DNA from: Acidimicrobiia bacterium
GTDB taxonomy: Bacteria; Actinomycetota; Acidimicrobiia; Acidimicrobiales; Ilumatobacteraceae
Length of the DNA stretch: 8,463 bases
Direction: 5' to 3'
Assembly: GCA_013815505.1 (NCBI GenBank)
Contig: JACDGA010000065.1
Span: forward strand, 1 to 8,463
The position numbers were made by a program, and so were the translations under genes. The notes under the pieces are model-generated. The model ran no database searches, had not been told where the DNA came from, and saw only the letters and a program-made list of their open reading frames with translations. This document shows, one piece after another, positions 5,570 to 8,463 of the stretch (position 1 is its first letter; every line of letters starts with the position of its first letter).

Positions 5570-6673
5570 TCAGCGACGACGCTTGCCACCCGGTCGAGTC
5601 GAACGACTCTTCGGGCGCGCCGTTGCGGTGCGAGCCGACGGCGTCGGTCGTCCCTTCGGCGGCGTGTAGCGCTTGCTCGTCGTGGTGGCGGGTGCTGTGG
5701 CGTCCCCGTCCGTGTTCTTGCGCTTCGACGCGCCACGGCTCGGACGCTCGGTCGCCGTCGTCTCGGTCGCGTCGCGGCGCATCTGCGAGAACATGCCGCC
5801 GCTGCCCTTGCCACCGTCCTCCTTCGCCAGCTCACGAGCACGCTCACTCGCACGCTGCGCCTGACGTCCGAGCGACTCGTCGTGACCGTAGAACTTGCGC
5901 GTGATGTAGAGCTGCTGACCGATCCGCAGCACCGCCTGCGCCATGTAGTAGATGATCAGGCCGGTGAGGAAGAACAGCTGGAAGAGTGCAAAGACCACCG
6001 GCAGGTACTGCATGATCTTCTGCTGCGTCGCCGACATCGTGGGACTCAGCGCCGCCCGGGCGGCGACCATGCGCTGCTGTGCGAAGTACAGCGCACCGAG
6101 CGCGATCACCATGCCGATGTAGATCATCCCCTTGCCGAAGCCGTCCGACATTGCCTCGATGGGGGAGATGCTGAGATCGATCCCGAACGAGTTCATCTCG
6201 GTGCCGTGGGCGAGTGCCTGGAACATCTCGGAGTCGGTCGAGAGATAGCGGGGCAGGAACCCGACGGCGGTGTTGTCACCGCCCGCAGCGAGCACCGCAC
6301 GGGCGATCGTGCGACTTCCCTCCGTTGGCGTGTACGTCAGCCCGTGCAGGACGCGGAACATGATGATGAACACCGGCATCTGCGCGAGCAGTGGCAGGCA
6401 CGACGCCATCGGGTTGACCTTGTGCTCTTGGTAGAGCTTCATCATCTCTTCGTTGAGCTTCTGGCGGTCGTTGCGGTGCTCGCTCTGCAGGCGGCGCATC
6501 TCAGGCGCCAGGCGCTGCATCTCGAGCATGCCCTTCGTGCTCTTCAACGTCAGCGGCGTGATGAGCGCCATGACGACGAGGGCAATCAATGCGATGGCCA
6601 CGCCGTAGCTGTTGGTGAGGCCGTAGAACCAGGCCAGGAGCGAGGCGGGAACCTCGAAGAAACCAGCGATCAT
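5570..6673 (-). CDS. yidC: Membrane protein insertase YidC (Oxa1 family)
   Basis: YidC inserts and folds membrane proteins, alone or with SecYEG. This is the Gram-positive type, without a large periplasmic domain: 367 aa, with membrane segments at about 22-44, 89-112, 184-206 and a hydrophobic stretch at about 223-253 that may cross twice. The cytoplasmic hairpin (EMQRLAPEMRRLQSEH through QEHKVNPM) and LPLLAQMPVFIIMFRVL are highly characteristic. A basic tail of about 90 residues ending in GKRRR may contact the ribosome. In the first core helix, LVVMALITPLTL, the conserved arginine five or six residues before the proline is absent, with Met35 and Val34 at those positions. The ATG overlaps the yidD stop (ATGA), so translation is coupled. 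Normal family function is likely, but the missing Arg is notable. Confidence 0.95.
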   Translation of the reverse strand: MIAGFFEVPASLLAWFYGLTNSYGVAIALIALVVMALITPLTLKSTKGMLEMQRLAPEMRRLQSEHRNDRQKLNEEMMKLYQEHKVNPMASCLPLLAQMPVFIIMFRVLHGLTYTPTEGSRTIARAVLAAGGDNTAVGFLPRYLSTDSEMFQALAHGTEMNSFGIDLSISPIEAMSDGFGKGMIYIGMVIALGALYFAQQRMVAARAALSPTMSATQQKIMQYLPVVFALFQLFFLTGLIIYYMAQAVLRIGQQLYITRKFYGHDESLGRQAQRASERARELAKEDGGKGSGGMFSQMRRDATETTATERPSRGASKRKNTDGDATAPATTTSKRYTPPKGRPTPSARTATARPKSRSTRPGGKRRR

Positions 6674-6936
6674 GCGAGAACATCCTTGTCAGACAGGTCA
6701 GCCACACGAGACGAGGGGGCGAGGAGGCGGGCGGGAACGGGGTCGTATCCCGCCGGGCCGAACGGACGGCAGCGCACCAGGCGTCGCACCGTGAGCCAGA
6801 GACCGCGAGCGGTGCCGTGCACGGTCAACGCCTCGTGGGAGTACTGCGAGCAACTCGGCGTGAAGCGGCACGGTGACGGTCTGGCTTCCGTCGCACGCTG
6901 GTACCACTCGACCAGCCGCACCGCGCGCGGCCTCAC
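6670..6936 (-). CDS. yidD: Membrane protein insertion efficiency factor YidD
   Basis: YidD is a small membrane-associated protein that assists YidC-dependent insertion; its mechanism is poorly known. The 88-aa protein contains the family core EWYQRAT, PCRFTPSCSQYS with its two cysteines, ALTVHGTARGLWLTVRRLVRC, and PFGPAGYDPVP. The frame is open well upstream to 7209, but that stretch only shadows rnpA. I chose GTG 6936 because it overlaps the rnpA TGA as GTGA and sits just before the conserved RPRAVRLVEWYQ. The stop at 6670-6672 overlaps the yidC ATG. The short C-terminal extension after the core, to DKDVLA, is not conserved in a way I recognise. Confidence 0.93.
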   Translation of the reverse strand: MRPRAVRLVEWYQRATEARPSPCRFTPSCSQYSHEALTVHGTARGLWLTVRRLVRCRPFGPAGYDPVPARLLAPSSRVADLSDKDVLA

Positions 6937-7286
6937 GTCACGCCCCGGATCTGTGCAGCCCGGATCTGTGCAGCCCGGATCCGTTCGCACAGGGCCTGCA
7001 CCTCCATCCTCAGTTCCTCGAACGTACGTTTGGTCACGGGTGGACGGGCGCCCAGGAGATAGAGGCCCGGCGGCAGTTGCTCGGCGCTGATCAACATCCG
7101 CAGCCGGCGTCGCAACCGGTTGCGCACGACGGCCGAACCGACGGCGCGGCCGATGGCGAACGCCACGCGCGGTGGCGTCGAGTCGGGAAGAGGGAGGCAG
7201 GTGCACCACAAGGTCGCCGTTCTGACCCGCGAGCCGCGTCGGACGAGTTCGTCAAACGTCCGGCGCTCGCGGATGCTCCAGATCAA
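6933..7286 (-). CDS. rnpA: Ribonuclease P protein component
   Basis: RnpA is the protein subunit of RNase P, which with the catalytic RNA removes 5' leaders from tRNA precursors. The 117-aa protein begins near IRERRTFDELVRRG and carries the RNA-binding signature RNRLRRRLR (the RNxxKRxxR box with Lys changed to Arg), preceded by RVAFAIGRAVGSAVV and followed by LPPGLYLLGARP. The proposed start is TTG 7286, which overlaps the rpmH TGA as TTGA; no Shine-Dalgarno is visible, so coupling to rpmH is likely. The frame is also open upstream through rpmH to GTG 7619, but that part has no family similarity I can see. The C-terminus ends in IRAAQ repeats produced by a 15-bp tandem duplication. The stop overlaps the yidD start. 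Confidence 0.93.
   Translation of the reverse strand: MIWSIRERRTFDELVRRGSRVRTATLWCTCLPLPDSTPPRVAFAIGRAVGSAVVRNRLRRRLRMLISAEQLPPGLYLLGARPPVTKRTFEELRMEVQALCERIRAAQIRAAQIRGVT
6944..6982 (-). repeat. 15-bp tandem repeat at the 3' end of rnpA (about 2.5 copies)
   Basis: CCCGGATCTGTGCAG (plus strand) occurs exactly at 6944-6958 and 6959-6973, with a partial third copy from 6974. It encodes the repeated IRAAQ steps at the C-terminus of RnpA, beyond the conserved fold, and lies just upstream of the yidD start. Confidence 0.9.
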
Positions 7287-7417
7287 GCCGACAGGCGTTG
7301 CCGGCCCTTGGCGCGACGGGCCTTCAGGATGGAGCGGCCGGCGCGGGTGCGCATCCGAGCGCGGAAGCCATGCTTGCGGGCGCGCCTGCGGGTGTTCGGC
7401 TGATAGGTCCTCTTCAC
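7283..7417 (-). CDS. rpmH: 50S ribosomal protein L34
   Basis: L34 is a small, basic protein of the large ribosomal subunit. The 44-aa sequence KRTYQPNTRRRARKHGFRAR followed by MRTRAGRSILKARRAKGR matches the whole family from end to end. The start is GTG 7417, with GAGGAG (7424-7429) 6 nt upstream; the frame is open further upstream to 7534, but the conserved protein begins here. It is the first gene of the minus-strand cluster rpmH-rnpA-yidD-yidC-jag-rsmG and is divergent from dnaA. Its TGA overlaps the rnpA TTG start. Confidence 0.97.
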   Translation of the reverse strand: MKRTYQPNTRRRARKHGFRARMRTRAGRSILKARRAKGRQRLSA

Positions 7418-7506
7418 AACGTTCTCCTCGCCGTGCGAGCCTTCGCGACGGCTGTTTGCGACAACACGAGCTCGGCGGTTCGTCGAGGACGAACGCCGAT
7501 CGGTCA

Positions 7507-7536
7507 AGGCTAGGGTTTCGCGCGGGTCGCGCACAA
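7507..7536 (-). promoter_or_regulatory. Putative rpmH promoter
   Basis: On the minus strand, TTGTGC (7531-7536) and TAGCCT (7507-7512) are separated by 18 nt. This resembles an actinobacterial housekeeping promoter with a TAGNNT -10. It would give a leader of about 80-85 nt before rpmH. No other convincing pair is seen in this gap. Confidence 0.4.
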
Positions 7537-7552
7537 CCAGGGGGGCAGGCGT

Positions 7553-7580
7553 TTGCGCCCTTTGCGGGCCCTGTTAGTGT
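7553..7580 (+). promoter_or_regulatory. Putative dnaA promoter
   Basis: TTGCGC (7553-7558) and TAGTGT (7575-7580) are 16 nt apart, a plausible -35/-10 pair with the TAGNNT -10 common in actinobacteria. The predicted leader of about 85-90 nt would contain the three DnaA-box-like sites at 7612-7644, a layout compatible with DnaA autoregulation. Confidence 0.4.
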
Positions 7581-7611
7581 CGCCGATTCACGATTCTTTC
7601 GGTACGGAGCC

Positions 7612-7644
7612 TTTTCCACATTGTGTGGACAAGCATGTGGACGA
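7612..7644. promoter_or_regulatory. Cluster of three DnaA boxes upstream of dnaA
   Basis: The sites are TTTTCCACA on the plus strand (7612-7620), a perfect TTGTCCACA on the minus strand (7624-7632) and TCGTCCACA on the minus strand (7636-7644). Their starts are exactly 12 bp apart. The first two form a near-palindrome with a 3-bp centre. They lie between the putative dnaA promoter and its ribosome-binding site. This may be an autoregulatory operator or one edge of oriC; in mycobacteria and streptomycetes the main oriC lies on the other side of dnaA, outside this window. Confidence 0.7.
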
Positions 7645-7673
7645 CGTCAGTGGGCGGTCGGGGAGGTCCAAGA

Positions 7674-8463
7674 GTGAGCGAGGCAGGCGAGATCTGGACT
7701 GCCGTCGCCCAACTCCTGCGAGCCCAGCTCAACGAAGCGGTCTGGTACTCGACGTTCCAGGACGTGGTACCGATCGACACCGAAGCGGACGTGCTGCGAG
7801 TGCGAGTGCCCAACTCGCTCGTGCGGGACAAGATTCACACCCGCTATCTGCCGCTGATCACGGGCGCGCTCGAAGAGATCGGTGCCGCCCATCGTCGCTT
7901 CGAGATCGAGGTCCGCTCCGAACAGACGATGCTCGACCTCGACTCCACGCTCGATCCGTCACTCGCCCGGCTCGCCCAGAGCGACGAGTTCGCGTCGTCG
8001 CGCCGCTTCGACACCATCGATCGCGCCGGCGTGCACCATGCCCCGGCGTCGACCGAGCACGAACCGTCGGCGGGGCTGAACCCGCGTTACACGTTCGAGA
8101 CGTTCGTCAAGGGATCGTCGAACCAGTTCGCCCTCGCCGCCTCGCTGCGCGTCGCCGAGGTACCCGGTCGCTCGTACAACCCGCTGTTCATCTACGGCGC
8201 TGCCGGCCTCGGCAAGACCCACCTGCTGCAGGCCATCGGCCACTACGTGCGGCTCAACTACCAGCACCACGTCGTGCGCTACATCTCCACCGAGAACTTC
8301 CTCAACGAGTTCATCGACGCCATCCGGCTCAGCTCGACCGCCGCGTTCAAGCGCCGCTACCGCGAGGTCGACGTGCTGCTCGTCGACGACATCCAGTTCA
8401 TCGAGAACCGCGAGCGCGTGCAGGAGGAGTTCTTCCACACGTTCAACTCGCTGCACGGCGCGA
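7674..8463 (+). CDS. dnaA: Chromosomal replication initiator DnaA (3' end outside window)
   Basis: DnaA is the AAA+ initiator that binds DnaA boxes and melts oriC. The visible 263 residues cover domain I (about 1-80, EIWTAVAQLLRAQLNEAVWYSTFQDV), a short variable linker (about 85-135), and the start of domain III at NPRYTFETFVKGSSNQFA. Walker A is GAAGLGKTH (175-183) and Walker B is VLLVDDIQF (234-242); ENFLNEFI lies between them. The sequence runs off the window in the AAA+ domain, so the DNA-binding domain IV is not seen. The linker is short compared with that of streptomycetes. The start is GTG 7674, supported by GGGAGGT (7661-7667) 6 nt upstream. It is divergent from rpmH, and its leader carries DnaA boxes. 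Confidence 0.97.
   Translation, partial: MSEAGEIWTAVAQLLRAQLNEAVWYSTFQDVVPIDTEADVLRVRVPNSLVRDKIHTRYLPLITGALEEIGAAHRRFEIEVRSEQTMLDLDSTLDPSLARLAQSDEFASSRRFDTIDRAGVHHAPASTEHEPSAGLNPRYTFETFVKGSSNQFALAASLRVAEVPGRSYNPLFIYGAAGLGKTHLLQAIGHYVRLNYQHHVVRYISTENFLNEFIDAIRLSSTAAFKRRYREVDVLLVDDIQFIENRERVQEEFFHTFNSLHGA

Noticed and set aside
5072..7090. 672-codon open frame on the plus strand opposite jag, yidC, yidD and rnpA
   Set aside because: It is Arg/His/Ala-rich with no recognisable domain and is fully antisense to clear family genes; long antisense frames are normal in GC-rich coding DNA.
7418..7673. The rpmH-dnaA gap as the complete oriC
   Set aside because: Only three DnaA-box-like sites are present; in related actinobacteria the main box cluster lies between dnaA and dnaN, beyond this window. 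Kept as a dnaA regulatory region.
1..8463. A novel defence, mobile or biosynthetic system
   Set aside because: Every gene belongs to the conserved origin-region set in its usual order; no transposase, integrase, CRISPR repeat, tRNA or foreign-composition segment was seen.

Overview
This is a high-GC chromosomal segment around the replication origin of an actinobacterium. Gene order and orientation are trxB-trxA-cwlM-like > < parB-parA-rsmG-jag(khpB)-yidC-yidD-rnpA-rpmH | dnaA >. From memory this is the order of the Mycobacterium tuberculosis origin region, so the phylum assignment is well supported. A deep-branching, non-mycobacterial lineage such as class Acidimicrobiia is my inference from the divergent YidC and CwlM sequences and is not proven.

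Layout. Bases 1-1792 (plus strand) hold the 3' end of thioredoxin reductase, a complete thioredoxin, and a CwlM-type protein with two peptidoglycan-binding domains and a degenerate amidase domain. Bases 1793-1910 are a convergent intergenic spacer with inverted repeats and one perfect high-GC DnaA box. Bases 1911-3795 (minus strand) encode ParB and ParA, with a 29-nt overlap. Bases 3796-3915 are a short gap upstream of parA with another DnaA box. Two parS sites flank the parA start: one inside the parA 5' coding region and one that contains the stop codon of rsmG. Bases 3916-7417 (minus strand) are the compact rpmH-rnpA-yidD-yidC-jag-rsmG cluster. Bases 7418-7673 form the divergent rpmH/dnaA regulatory region, with promoter-like elements for both genes and three DnaA-box-like sites spaced exactly 12 bp apart. 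The window ends inside the AAA+ domain of dnaA.

The genes group by function: chromosome replication and segregation (dnaA, parA, parB, parS), ribosome and RNA processing (rpmH, rnpA, rsmG), membrane-protein biogenesis (yidC, yidD, jag), redox (trxB, trxA) and cell-wall regulation (cwlM-like).

The most distinctive signals are these. Five gene junctions overlap as NTGA, and together they use all four NTG codons. Two of them (trxA/cwlM and jag/rsmG) seem to need a CTG start that ordinary gene callers would miss. The CwlM amidase domain has lost its expected zinc-ligand residues and also lacks a C-terminal tail. YidC has methionine where the hydrophilic-groove arginine is normally found. I see no mobile element, CRISPR array, tRNA or rRNA, and no evidence of a wholly new multi-gene system.
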